From contig NC_051101.1 of assembly GCF_901709675.1 (NCBI RefSeq), forward strand, positions 5,290,501 through 5,354,500: DNA of 64,000 nt. The letters run 5' to 3'. The first letter of the stretch is position 1, and each line of letters opens with the position of its first letter. This DNA comes from Syngnathus acus. Its lineage: Eukaryota > Chordata > Actinopteri > Syngnathiformes > Syngnathidae. This document shows, piece by piece, positions 11,866 through 23,900 of the stretch. A program made the position numbers and the translations under genes. Below the pieces are notes generated by a model. That model saw only the letters and a list, made by a program, of their open reading frames with translations, did no database searches and had not been told where the DNA came from.

Positions 11866-14800
11866 CTTGAGCGAGTGATACATAGATATCAATGTAGATA
11901 TAAATATATAAATATAGATACAGTGATATACATAGATATGTAAAACTGGGTCAAAAACAACCCAAATTGGGTTGGAAATTGGACCAGCCCAACAAAACTA
12001 TTTTTTTTGTACAAAACAACCCCTATTTATTTTTTGCAGAACAACTTCTCTAACCCACCTTCCAATTTTTAACCCAGCAGTTTTAAAGGTGTGTGTGTGT
12101 GTGCTTAAGGTCAAGCTCTCGTGTGTCTGGTTTTGGTTATTACTGTCTGTGTGCCTATCTACAATATAGATGACACTGGCTGCCCCACTAGTCAGTCTGT
12201 GTCCCCCTCCAAAACTCCGTCAGGCTCAGAGGAGAGTGCCCACAGCTCGCCAACACTACCCGAGCGTAAGGCCAAAGTGAAGAGGGTACGAGTCATGGCT
12301 GAGGGCAGTCGTGAACCACGGAGTACGCCAAAGCACAAGAAGGCGCTGAGGTCGGCCATGAAAACCAGAGGTAAAGGAAGAAGCAAAACTAGATTATCTT
12401 GCTTTGTTTCTGCTTATTTGTTGTTTGAAAAGAAAACCTTTCCAGTCTCAAACTATCTCCATGAAATTACAAATGTATCAGCATCTTACAAAAACTGTGC
12501 CAACTAAAGGAGAAAATCATTACTCATGTGTGTTTAACTTTGGGGGAAGTTATCTTATCCCTCTTCTTCCATCTTAAATCTGTAAATACAATTTGTGAAA
12601 CAAAACTCCATGGAGGAATAAATTGATTGTCGATGGAAAATGTTCTGGGGCTTAGACAATTAGGCTGATTAGTGGGAGGTTACTTGACTGGGTGAATGTG
12701 AACAGACTTTCAGCTGACTCCCAAAGTGGAGGAGAAAATGTTTTTGCCCAATTAGTTTGACACAGTCATCACTGGACACAGCACTATGGTTTTGTTTGAT
12801 AACAAGAGCTGTCTCTCAGGTTTGGATGACATTTTATTTTCAATTAAATGTCAGATTTTCTAGCCTTTAGCTTCAATCTGTCTAATGATAATCATTTTGT
12901 GTCAATCCTGCAACCCGCAGTGACAGAACCGCTGAGCTTGTTTTCTCGATGCACATTGATGACTTGACAACCAAAGCGAGCATTATTTGAGTCGGCAATT
13001 GGTAACGTACAATTCTTCCTCATGCAGGAAGTGAGGCAGATTTTAGCTCCTCCAGCAGTACAGGGAGCCTAAAGAGAAGAGAGAGCCTCACCAAATCTGG
13101 AAAGAAGACTCTCTCTCGCAGGTATGCTGATTTTAATGTTCTTTTGCACTCCCAAGTTTTTAATTCATTACATGTGGAAGAATGTTTGTTTTTTGCATTA
13201 CATTAATTTACTTCATTATAATTACTTCACATTGCCCACATCAGTTTGCTCCCAGTCTTCAAACCAGCAGGGAGCCCGTCCAACCGTGATGCAGAGCTAT
13301 ACGCTCCTTACCAGACTCCACCCAGAGCTGCATCGTCAACCAATAGTAGCAGCTGTAACTCCAGCCCTACATCCAGGTTCATATTTTTATATTTGTAATA
13401 TGTCAAGCTATGTTTTTTTAACACCTTATCTTGTTTACAGTCATATGAAAGCTGATACTAACTCATTTTATTTAAGGCAAAGGGTATGGGGGCATACTAG
13501 ATTTACAATCCATGAGGTGACTAGGGCATTGATTGTGAAGTTATCCCACGCTTTCACTTTCCCAAGCAATAAAGAACATGCATCTTTTGTTTCACTGCAT
13601 TTCTTTATTTCAATTGTATTATTTGTGGATGAGAGGCAGAACACTTTCATCAAAGCCTCAAGTGTCTCAGGTTATCAGGAAATTGTACAGTTGAAAGAGA
13701 CTAGTTTGCCCCAAGTTCCTCCTACTCATCCTCTACACTTTATTGGAGAATCATGCCATGCATACAGTTGGTGTCCAGATTATTTTTTAGGATTCTAGCC
13801 CTATCATGTATTTAGGTAAACTAGAATTCTGTCTCGTCTGCATGCCAGTAATCCAGCATCAGACAGTAATTCTCTGGCTCCAGTAAACATCTGTCCTGGC
13901 AAAACCCTTTCAGACAAATTGCCTATTGCATGCAGTGATTTCAGTGTTTTATAATAAATGGTTGGAGTGTTTTGTTTATTTTTGTTTTAAATTAATTTCT
14001 CTCCCCAACAGGAGAGTGAACTTCAGCCGCTACCATTCATGTGGCGATAACCATGGAGTCAGACCCCCCAACCCTGAGCAATACCTCACCCCTCTGCAGC
14101 AAAAAGAAGTGGTCATCAGACACCTGAAAACAAAGCTACTGGAATCTGACAGCAGGGTTCATGACAGGTGAGGTAGCATCCAGTTTAGTGGTGATTTTAA
14201 TTGGGTGTGTTGGGCGTCATAGATGTGAGATTGTAGATGTGATGTAATAGCCACCTCCTGAAGCTCCACTCGACTGACTGACTAAATTACATAAGCCCCC
14301 CACAAATGTCATGACAATGCTCGAGTTTGGTCTTGCATGAAACTTTCTTCTGGATTCAGCTTTGGAATGAATATTTCATAGTGCTCAGTTGGGCTAGTGC
14401 GAGATAGTTGGCAGTCGACAGGAAAGTCATGCAATGCCTTCCTCATTATCTTCAAATGACAGTGAATGTTTTTGTTATTTTTTTAGGGAGGCAGAAATTG
14501 TGGATCTCAAAGGCCAACTCAGCAGAATGAGAGAAGACTGGATTGAGGAAGAGTGTCACCGGGTTGAGGCCCAACTGTCTCTCAAAGAAGCCCGTAAGGA
14601 AATCAAACAGCTGCACCAGGTTGTGGAGACCATGAAGAGCAGCCTGATGGAAAAAGATAAGGGAATACAGAAGTACTTCATCGACATCAACATCCAAAAC
14701 AGGAAGCTGGAGGCCCTCTTGCAAAGCATGGAACTTGCTCAGAGTGATGCCAACCTTCAAGAAGACAACACACAGGAATTCCTCTTTCAGAGCCCTGATA

Positions 14801-15645
14801 TAGTTGGGAAAAAGATAGTTGGGGATGAAGAAATTGGAATGGAGCTAGGAGATCAAGGGGTGGAGGCCATGGCTGACAGTGGGCTGCTAATAAATGACGA
14901 GATGGCCAACAGAGGTGATATTTTGGAGCAGGTCTTCATGTCCACTCCAGTAGATTTTCGTCTGGACTCCATCAACAAGCCGAAACCTGTGATCGAATCA
15001 GGCTTTGGAATGTCCATATTATCGGAAATATCCAATCCATCTCCACCAGCCATACCAGCTACTATCAACAGCTGCGTTTCATGCTCTGTTAAGAAGACCG
15101 AAGATAAGAATCTCCAGACTGACATAATGCCGATGTCACATGACCTTCAGGCTCTCCTTTACCAGCTTCTCCGACTTGAAGGGAGTAGAAGGCAGACTTT
15201 GTCCATCTCCAGCACTGTTCTGGGTCTCCCAAACCTGGACACCCCTACGGCCACTTCTGCACATTTCCCTGACTTGAGCTGTCCCCCACCCAACATGCTG
15301 ACCCCTACTCCACTTGACAGCAAAATCATCACAACTGACTCGGGCATGGGCGACTCAGAACTGGTGGAGAACCCGCGGTTCATGGATGAGCTGGATTTTG
15401 AGGTGAGCACAGAGAAACAACATCCTTCACCAGGATCAGGTGTGATCACCAAGCAATACTGGAGCAACAGTTTCCTGGTAGATCTGGTTGCCGTCGCGGC
15501 GCCTGTGCTCCCCACAGTGGCTTGGCTATACTCGCGACACGGTGTGGATAAAAGCACTCCAGTCAATATTGCCGCTCTCATCAGAGGCTGTTGCATCATG
15601 GGATTGCACTCCCTTCGTCACATTGCTCACAAGCCAGACGTATAA
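11462..15645 (+). CDS. sybu: Syntabulin (kinesin-1/syntaxin cargo adaptor), seven coding exons
   Basis: Syntabulin links kinesin-1 to syntaxin-containing vesicles and mitochondria for microtubule transport; in zebrafish, maternal syntabulin carries dorsal determinants. Exons: 11462-11485, 11593-11779, 12170-12370, 13028-13121, 13245-13376, 14012-14167 and 14487-15645. All junctions are GT-AG and phases agree, giving 650 residues (human about 663). The eight-codon first exon starts MGPFQEYE, like the human MGP start. SPRSRIPRLVL, SESPFSEEE-like and DDTGCPTSQSVSP segments match the family N-terminus. ENHGVRPPNPEQYLTPLQQKE-type sequence leads into a long coiled coil at about residues 266-345 with REDWIEEECHRVEAQLSLKE. 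A hydrophobic C-terminal anchor (SFLVDLVAVAAPVLPTVAWL) lies at about 593-612. The DDTGCP-type N-terminus separates it from the paralogue syntaphilin. The exon boundaries are inferred by eye. Confidence 0.93.
11801..11864. repeat. (GTCT)16 microsatellite beside a sybu splice donor
   Basis: Sixteen tandem GTCT units start 21 nt downstream of the donor of sybu exon 2 (GT at 11780). The array is pyrimidine-rich and close enough to affect donor use, though no effect is shown. Confidence 0.95.
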
Positions 15646-16193
15646 TAGCTTCCGACTTGCAGGCACACGGCTCACTTTGAATTAGAAGCACTTGAGCATT
15701 TTTGAGAATATATACCTATATTTTTTGCTTTTCCTGAACACCTTTCCGCTGTTGTGAGTACATCACTATATTTAAGCAAAATTATGACATGGAAGGGAAT
15801 ATTTATTAAGGAGTGTATAGTTTATTTATAGTTTCTCAATAAGATGATCATCTGGGTCGATGGTTTTTCTTATTGTTTTATAGATGCTGTCCCAGGTCAT
15901 CCTTGCTGAAAATCAAAGCACTTGTTCAGTTTTTGGGAAACAAAAGATGGAATGTTTGTATCAGTTTTGTAATGTTGAGTTGTCCAAAAATGAACTTTAA
16001 TCCTTCAGCCAAAGCTTTAATGTAAAATCTATTTTTTCCTCTCTTTCCCCCCAAATAAGCAGAGATTTATTACTGTAAGTTGACCCTTTTGTATGAACTG
16101 AAAGTTGATGTTTCACAGCAAATGACAGTTTGTGCCTATATGTGCAATACCTGTACCCGTGGTTTGCATCAGATGTCCGTGTATATTATTAAA
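15646..16193 (+). other. sybu 3' UTR with ATTAAA polyadenylation signal
   Basis: An AT-rich untranslated stretch follows the sybu stop. An ATTAAA hexamer at 16188-16193 is the most likely polyadenylation signal. I see no other gene in this stretch. Confidence 0.55.
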
Positions 16194-16826
16194 GCATGAT
16201 TAATACAGTACCTAGACTCCTGACCTTTTTTTCTAGCTCCACATGTGGTACCATGAGACTTGAGTGACTCCAGCTAGAATTTCGAAATGAGCCATATTGA
16301 TCTTTTTTCTTGTGAGCAAAATTAAAACAGAAATATAAATGCTGTGTGGTCCTAGTGAGCATAACTGTCTTTGAAACAAGCAGCCTAGTGAACAATTTTT
16401 CATATCAGATGCTTTAAGATGTTTATTGTCAAACTAAAAATGAAGTGCTTCAGATTTTTGACTCAAACCTGTAAAGTTCATTCAAAATGGGCATTAGTGT
16501 GCATAGTGCCCATTTGGTAGTCCCACAAGCACTTTAGCGATTCGGCTTATGCTAATTTCATTTCCCAGTCTGCTGTCATGCGGCACTAGCAAATGCACAA
16601 GTGCAGTACTTTCAAAACATATTTCATAGTACTCTTTGTTGAGAAATGTATATCTATTTTTTAATTCATATAAGCTTCCAAAGAGCCATTACAGACTCAA
16701 TGCCTACTTTTACACAATGGGTGTTGAACACAAACCAATGTAAACAATATAACATTATTTTTATGGGCTTTTGATGAATGCCATTTCCATTCATTTTTTT
16801 GTGGGGAAAGATGATTTGGGATAAGT

Positions 16827-16966
16827 CCCAGTGGGGATCTGATGTCAATTTGACATAAATTTTGTATTAAAAACGTGCTTGATATAAGATCAATATAATG
16901 TCAAACACTTTGTTGATTTTGACTCATGTCATATTGATATTTAATTGACATCAGATGCCCACTGGG
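16827..16966. mobile_element. 140-bp MITE with about 24-bp terminal inverted repeats
   Basis: The left end begins CCCAGTGGGGATCTGATGTC. The right end, read on the opposite strand, begins CCCAGTGGGCATCTGATGTC, so the two termini match except at one position over at least 20 bp and continue as CAATT. The interior is AT-rich and non-coding, and also contains repeated TTGACAT/ATGTCAA words. This is a short non-autonomous DNA element; the superfamily is not determined. Confidence 0.8.
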
Positions 16967-17103
16967 GTGTTTTTGAGTGATGAGCATGGTTATGAAACAA
17001 TTAAACTAGTGTCTCAAGTCGCCACTGTACGTCACTCTTATGTAAGAGGCCCATAAAAGTTGGCAAAAATCCTAAATTATTTAAGACGTTCACATTAATA
17101 TAG

Positions 17104-17110
17104 TATAAAA
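17104..17110 (+). promoter_or_regulatory. TATA box of a possible orphan gene
   Basis: TATAAAA followed by GGGAGC, a strong match to a TATA core element. It lies about 130 bp upstream of the first in-frame ATG of the open stretch at 17237. A seven-codon upstream frame (ATG at 17146, stop at 17164-17166) lies between them. Confidence 0.45.
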
Positions 17111-17236
17111 GGGAGCTATCCAGACTTTACCCAAACAGCATTCCCATGCCTGCTCAGCTTGGATAAAAGTTTTCTCAGTATACTTTTTTCACATCTTTTA
17201 AGCGTCAACAGGGTAAAGTGCATTAAATCCACTGTC

Positions 17237-18285
17237 ATGTCAACTAACAGAGGGAGAGATCATTCAGTCAAAATATCCATGAGTCCTCCTCCAGACCTGC
17301 AGGGGGAAGAGAAAAATCAGCCACATCACAATTCAACAAACTTCCTGTCAGATGCCAGGGGCATATTGTCTACAGATCAGCATGTGAGCTCAGCTGGGGG
17401 AACAAACAAGGGAAAGCCTGTTAGTGAAAGAAAAAAATGCTTAAACAGAGAAAGCAAAGAAAAAAAAACCCAAAGAGACTCCTCAGTTCCTGGTCAAACA
17501 CAACTGGTAGGAAATAGACTTTGATGCTATAGTTCTAAGTTTGATTAATGCATAGTTTGTTTGAAATGTTTGGTTTGAGCAACAAGCTGTGTTTATTTGA
17601 ACTTTGAGTGACTCAATCAATTTGAAGTATTCACAAAGGCAAAGTGGATGTTTATGTTTTGCATATGCTTATGTTTAAACGCTGAGTTAAGTTGCTCATT
17701 TTCTTTTACTTAGTTACTTATGCTTGATATTTTCCTGGTATATGTATGCAATTACTGAACTAATTCAATGTTTTCTTTGTTTAAGGTTATCAACCTAATT
17801 ACCCTCTAATTAACCTTGCCATAGACTGCAAAAAGAGAAAGAAGGAAGGAAAGGAAGATCTGAGTTGTTCTTGCAATGCCGTTTTTCTAGTTGGGGCGAA
17901 GAACTGGGGAAAATCAGGACAGCTTGACATCCACTTAAGTGGTTGTCTCTGGAGCTGTAAATCTGCAAACAAACCAGGTTAGTGCCACATCAGCTACTAT
18001 TTCCGTCTACCAACACTTGCATTCAGTCATGATGTAATTAATGACAAGTCTAACATACACAAGAAAAATATGATAAAGGAAGTAACAGGAAGTAATCCTA
18101 ATGTGACGTCATTGCACTCTGCCATGTTGTGCTATCTCCATGTTATATCATCAAAATATCTTAGTTCAGTAAGCATCAAGCCTCAGTCAAAGGATGCTGT
18201 AACACCCTCCATGGTAGGCTTGTATTATGATCAGATGACTTTCAAGGCCAAACAGGAAATATTCATACTGACCATTCACTTCTGA
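17237..18285 (+). CDS. Unrecognised candidate gene, about three exons (hypothetical)
   Basis: Three open segments lie in one orientation between a TATA box (17104) and AATAAA signals (18325 and 18351). Segment 1 (ATG at 17237 to about 17506) encodes a polar, lysine- and serine-rich stretch starting MSTNRGRDHSVK. Segment 2 (about 17787-17976) is open for 63 codons in one frame, with CKKRKKEGKEDLSCSCNAVF and a good donor (CAG then GTTAGT). Segment 3 (about 18092-18285) is open to a TGA in a phase that fits a junction after segment 2. The first junction is weak: the best donor, after CAACTG, gives the wrong phase, and an in-phase alternative (CCTG then GTCAAA) is poor. I recognise no domain. It could be a rapidly evolving gene, a decayed gene or chance open frames beside ebag9. 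Confidence 0.25.
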
Positions 18286-18324
18286 AAATGTTCTGTCATT
18301 TGTTGAATCTGTACCCACATTTAC

Positions 18325-18356
18325 AATAAATATCTGATCTGAGCCAAATTAATAAA
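18325..18356 (+). terminator. Candidate polyadenylation signals of the orphan unit
   Basis: AATAAA occurs at 18325-18330 and again at 18351-18356, 40-70 nt beyond the last open segment. Confidence 0.35.
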
Positions 18357-18404
18357 AGCAGGCTGGCAATTTTTTATTTTAAAGTCACGTTTAAAAAAAA
18401 AAGT

Positions 18405-18712
18405 TTTAAAGTTAAAGTCCCAATGATCGTCACACACACATCTGGGTGTGGTGAAATTTGTCCTCTGCATTTAACCCATCCCCATGTGATTTTGATCCAT
18501 CCCCTGGGGGAGAGGGGAGCAGTGAGCAGCAGCGGTGCCGCGCTCGGGAATCATTTGGTGATCTAACGGCCCAATTCCAACCCTTAATGCTGAGTGCCAA
18601 GCAGGGAGGCAATGGGTCCCATTTTTATAGTCTTTGGTATGACCCGGCCGGGGTTTGAACCCACAACCTTCCAGTCTCAGGGTGGACACTCTACCACTAG
18701 GCCACTGAGCTC
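18405..18712 (-). mobile_element. tRNA-derived SINE
   Basis: Read on the minus strand from 18712, the element opens with a tRNA-like head: an A-box-like TGGCCTAGTGGTAGAGTG (reverse complement of 18687-18704) and a B-box GGGTTCAAACCC-type word near 18651-18662. A body of about 220 bp follows, with a CTGCTGCTCACTGCTCCCC-type segment and an ending around CTTTAACTTTAAA at 18405. These are RNA polymerase III internal promoter boxes, and the overall sequence is one I recognise as a widespread teleost SINE. It is not a functional tRNA gene: no cloverleaf can be completed. Confidence 0.85.
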
Positions 18713-19631
18713 ACCGTCGCTAAAGTGCACTGTGCACTGCATGTTGTTTTATGCCGAGTTATTGGAAATACTAAATTAATGCTGATTTCTTTTAAATGTT
18801 TTTGAAAGTTACCGAATAAAGTTTTCAACATTTCTTTCATACATAATACTCGTTTTTATTTTTCCCACCTTCAAATTCCAAATTGTTTGCTTGATGTGAA
18901 AGCTGTAAAACAACTTAAAAAATGAACTTTCTTTAAATACCACCTTTTTTAAATTATACTGCTGCTAATTGTACAGTATTTTCACAGCCAGCAGAGAACT
19001 CCACATCTACGAAATAAAAATGTAATTCTTTTTCTTGCTCAGTTTACATTATTTCAACTTTTTAAAGCCAAAACTGCGTCATTCATTTGCACCATCTTTC
19101 TTTGTAAACTCTGTTACAGAACTGCGTTTGGTCATTACATCCATTACAACTCAATTTATTTAAAAAGCATATTATTCACCTGAATCTTACACAAAATGCT
19201 GCAAGAGCATATTTGATGATGATGACTTTAGTAACAGTCCTGTTTTTAATAGTCAAAGCAAAACAATGTAATGTACATCAGAAAGAATACATAAACCATA
19301 AATCAATTTCTTTGATTGAACACACCAAAAGCACCATGCAAACCATTTAAACAGGGAGCGCTTATTGCTTCAGAATGTAGTAGATTCACAAAGGCTGCTG
19401 CTGTAAAGACTTGCTTTCTTTCTTCAAACCTGGTCATAGTCTGATTACTAAAGCTGAATAACAATTGCCAGTATGCTTAAGCGATCAATCTCTTTCAAGA
19501 CTGCAAACCACAGAATTGTAAATTTCACTTCACAAAGGCTGCCAGTGAAAGTCTAATCACAAATGGAGGGGGCTACAATAAGTTATGTAGCTTCTGAAAA
19601 TGATCGATTCCTCATAAATGGCATCTATAAA
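18713..19631. other. Intergenic stretch with no recognisable feature
   Basis: AT-rich sequence between the SINE and the next transposon copy. I see no open frame with coding character, RNA gene or clear repeat. Confidence 0.5.
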
Positions 19632-20295
19632 ACACAATTCCAATGAAGTTAGGATGTTGTGTAAAACTTAAATAAAAACAGACTTACAAATTCTTTCCAA
19701 CCCTATATTCAATTGAATGTGTCACAAAGTTAAGATATTTTTAGGTCAAATTGCAAATATATATATATTTTTTTTTTGATGGGCAAATATTGGCTCATTT
19801 TACATTTAATGCCTGTAACATACTGCAAAAACGTTGAGCTATTGGCATGTTTACCACCGAGTAACATCACTTTTCCTATTAACAATAATACATTTGGGAA
19901 ATAAAGACATTCATTGTTAAAGCTTTGTTGGTGGAATTGTTTCCCCATTTTTGCTTGAAGTCCTACTTCAGTTGTTCTCTGTTGACATTCCATTGGCACT
20001 AACACACCTCCATATCATCACGGATGCTGGCTTTTGAACTGGGATAGAATTCCACCTACAAAGTTTTAAAACTTAAGTGTACTCACTTCTCAAATGCTTA
20101 TTGAGTGATTTCAAAAGGAAAGCTTTTGTCCCAGCTTTCTTGGAACATGTTGAAAGCAAAAACTCAAATTGAGAGATATCAACGTTGATCAATTTGAACA
20201 AAAATATCTCATTTGAATATGGGTTGAAATTGATTTTGAAAATCATTGTGATCTGTTTTTATTTATGCTTTACACAATGTCCGTGGGGTTTGTAT
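19632..20295. mobile_element. Internally deleted DNA transposon copy with terminal inverted repeats
   Basis: The left end contains GTTGTGTAAAACTTAAATAA (about 19658) and the right end, read in reverse, contains ATTGTGTAAAGCATAAATAA, so the termini are inverted copies. The interior (for example GCATGTTTACCACCGAGTAAC and GATGCTGGCTTTTGAACTGG) matches a very common teleost DNA element as I remember it, whose full form encodes a transposase. Here only about 660 bp remain and no transposase frame is open. The superfamily is not assigned. Confidence 0.65.
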
Positions 20296-20646
20296 TTGTA
20301 ATATTGACTAGATAGTGACTGCATATTTTTCCATCACAGTCTGAAGCTCATGTTAATAGCCATGTTGTTACCATAGGAACCCACAGCTTTAAATTACAAG
20401 ACAGCGTATGCTATTGTCTTTAATTACTAATTTTGCAATGGTACAGTGCAAAAAATCATTGGGGAATTAAACCTTTTAAGCAATGAAACATAAAACCAAA
20501 AACAATTATTAAGCAGACCAATGACACAGATAAACAGCGATTCTTAAAAATAATTACACCTCTTTTTTAACCAGTGTGGTTAAAAATAAGATAAAGAAAA
20601 TAAATTGTACACCATATATGAAAAAGTTGTACAATACAGATTTGAG

Positions 20647-20652
20647 TTTATT
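20647..20652 (-). terminator. Candidate ebag9 polyadenylation signal
   Basis: TTTATT on the plus strand reads AATAAA in the ebag9 direction, about 310 nt beyond the ebag9 stop codon. It is one of several such hexamers, so the choice is tentative. Confidence 0.35.
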
Positions 20653-20963
20653 TACACACCTTGACCAGGACATGTGCTTACTAGCACATACACCTAATAG
20701 ACAGGGGATAGATATTGAAATTCTTTAAGAGCAAATGACTCACAAACATGGTAGAAAATGCAGTTTGTGAGCAAGCCCAAGGATTAATTGTTGTAACTCA
20801 AAGATGGACGAGAAAAGCGGCGAGACAAGAACAGATGACTGAAAATGTAGTAGTGCAGCACTTTGCAGAACTTTGGATGGTTTGATGATTTTAAACAAAC
20901 TCACAACTGATTCAGTGTCTTTCCCTTGAGATCCTCTGGCTCAAAACTGAGCACTGGCAAATG

Positions 20964-23900
20964 TTACGAAAGCTTAACCGCCATCTTCTGCTCTTTCTTC
21001 ATCATCCTCTGAGCCTCTTTTTCCATCTTCTTCCTCTGTTGCTCCATGGACCGCTTTTCTCTGTCAGCTAATTTCTGTTGTCTGTTACAAGGATTACAGT
21101 TTACAAGATTTATAGATCAGAAAACATGTTCATGTGAGTTTGAGTGCAATAAATGTCACCTATTTTTGTCCCCTTATTAATACACAGTAGTGGTACATGC
21201 TGCTATCTACTGGTCAGAGTGAACATGCATGCCCATCAGCTGTATGACAGTACAGTAATAGATGCTTTACCTGAGCACCTCCTCTGCTTCCCAGGTGGCG
21301 TCAGACTCCTCCTCCCAAGCATTGGTGTCCCCCTGCCAAGTGTCCATTTCGCCAAGCTCTGCCTGTAGAAAAACAGACACTGAGAATTCAACAGCATAAA
21401 TACAACAGAATGAAATCTCACTGTTCTGTTTCCGCATTAAAACAACACAACCACCCACAGGACTGGTTTGGTAACAAAATAAAGGTGGACTCTTGCCACT
21501 AAATAAATTACAAACTTTTATTTTCATGTCACGCATCAAACGAAGTGCTATTTAAAAACAGAACACATCATATCAACACTTTTACTAGAATTTCTAAGAG
21601 GTGGTGAGGTTGTGGGGAAGCCTGAAAATCTTTATGCAACTGTTGAGACTAAGACAGACATAGTGTAATGACAAACTGACGGTGAATGACAAAACCAACA
21701 AATTTCTAGCACCTATTTTATGGCATGCATTTGTATGTTTTTGTGTGTCGATCTAGGTCATATTTAGCTTGAGCTAAAGTTTTGCTCCCCCTCCTTTTTT
21801 AAAACCGAATTTGACTTTAAGCTCTCTTATGTTCATGCACAACCATTGTGCACCTATTCACACTGCCTGTGTGAAATGTCAATTATTTTTAATTAAGGAA
21901 TGGATTTTTTTTTTTAAAAAGACTCATCGATTAATTGGAAAAAGAAATCAACAAATTAATCGTTTATGAGAATAATCATTAGTTGCAGCCCTACATTTAC
22001 TCAACAACGTTACTTTCAGTTTCCCGTCTTTCATGGCTATAAACATTATGCATGTCTGAAGCTTCAGAGATGATAAAGGATAACTCACTGAAGGTGGACA
22101 AAAAGTCATCATATCCTGAGAGACTGCCAGTCTGCTGGAGAAACCTGCTGACCCATCAGGCACCAGGTAGTTCAATGGCTCCCTTTTCTTTAACACTATC
22201 TGCAAAGTGGAACAGGCCATACCGTAAAACAGCAATTATAAAGCATTAAATGTTTCTTTGAATCTGCAACTTATTTACAATACATACGTATATCGTAATA
22301 GAAATTTTAAACAGAATTTGCTATACACCGCTGATGGCAAAAATAAAAAATACATCTCCCACGCAGTGTTTGTGGCGCCTTGCGTGGTGGTCTTCATAAT
22401 TCGCACTTGCCCTTTTTTTTTACTTTTTTCTTCATTAAACTCAACATGTTGCCATCTATTAAATAACAGCATATGTACAGAATGCAGAAACTTCTGATGG
22501 TTTATCTTTAGCTCAACACACTTAAAAACATGCAAATAAAGTCAGTGCCTTGTTTTACAGTACAATTTACAAGAAACACTTTCATAATTCATAATTCCTG
22601 AAGCGTGTCCATCATATTTGACTGCATTAAAATGTTTGATAAAGTTCATATAGCAGCATTATCAAATCATAATTATATAAAATTATAAAGATTTCTTTGT
22701 GATGTAATTATGATAAAGATATAGCCTACCTTCTGTGTTTTCCTGATGGTTGGTGCCATGTCTTTGAAGTAGTCAGGCTCTTCAATCTCAGTGGGTTGAG
22801 GGGTAACGTTTCCATTACCACCTTCAATCTTAATACTTGTTGGAGCATCTTCATCCCAAGAACTCCATTCTTCAACATCTGGCTGTGTGCAGAGAGGAAA
22901 CTTATGTGTTAAAATTCACAGAGTTCGGAAATGTTCGCAAAACATTTGACAGACGTTCACCAACAGTTTTTGTTATTATTCTTGTCGCAAGAGAAATACT
23001 GGTGAACGTTTGCGACCTTGAACAAACCCTGCCGAGAACGTAACATGCCTTTGAACACACTCGCAATTGTTTGCCCCTGAGTGGGATAGGGGAACTTTAA
23101 GAATTTTCAAACACAAATGGGTGATAATAAACCTAACAGTCTGTCCTTGTGTTTTTTTCTTCTTACCAGGCTATAGTAGATGATTAATTTCACAGTTTAC
23201 TACTAACCTGTTTTGGTATGGATGATGAGAAATCCACTGTGGTCGGGAGAGTTATTTGATCCCCACTGAGCTTTCGGCCCCTTCCACTCCTAGTTTGTTG
23301 GCAAACAATAACAAAAAGAAAGGGAAGTAGTTAAACAGATAAACAACAATGTGCAACTGGAGGCCTTCTGCAACACCCAGATTAACCCCTTGACTAATCG
23401 AATTAATATATAAATAAAAAACATGACTATATTATCAAACAACCCCACTCCCCCCAAAAAAATTCTTCAAAAAACATTGTTAATCAGTCAACATACATAA
23501 ATTGGAGGGGGGTCCTTGAATATACAGGAAAAAACAAAAATATGCCAAATATGCAAATTATTGATTGTTACAGCTGCAGCTGTTGTAAAATGCACTATAT
23601 AAATATAGTTGTATGGTATTGTATAACACGCGACTGTAGTTTTAACATCACCAACCACCGCTAGTTGGCAGACATGTCTTAGTTTCACTTATTCTGTTCT
23701 ATAGTACAGTACATGAGGAGGCCTAATGGTTTTTATGCGATCCCTTTTAACAGAACAAAATAAATAATGAAGTAATTTTGTTTGCTTGTAACCCTTTCTT
23801 CTTGGTTTAGGTTGGTGGATCTTTCATACATGTATTGAAAAATGCATTGTCAAAAAATAAATGCTGCATGTTTGCACAGATTTAGTCAATATTTTAAATA

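Noticed and set aside
13124-13798. 224-codon open frame in the sybu region
   Set aside because: It reads across the intron 4 end, exon 5 in a different frame and intron 5. The true exon 5 (13245-13376) uses another frame that matches syntabulin.
14452-15599. Minus-strand open frames opposite the last sybu exon
   Set aside because: They are antisense shadows of a long, GC-richer coding exon.
18640-18712. tRNA-like sequence with A and B boxes
   Set aside because: It is the head of a SINE, continues directly into the SINE body, and does not fold into a complete tRNA.
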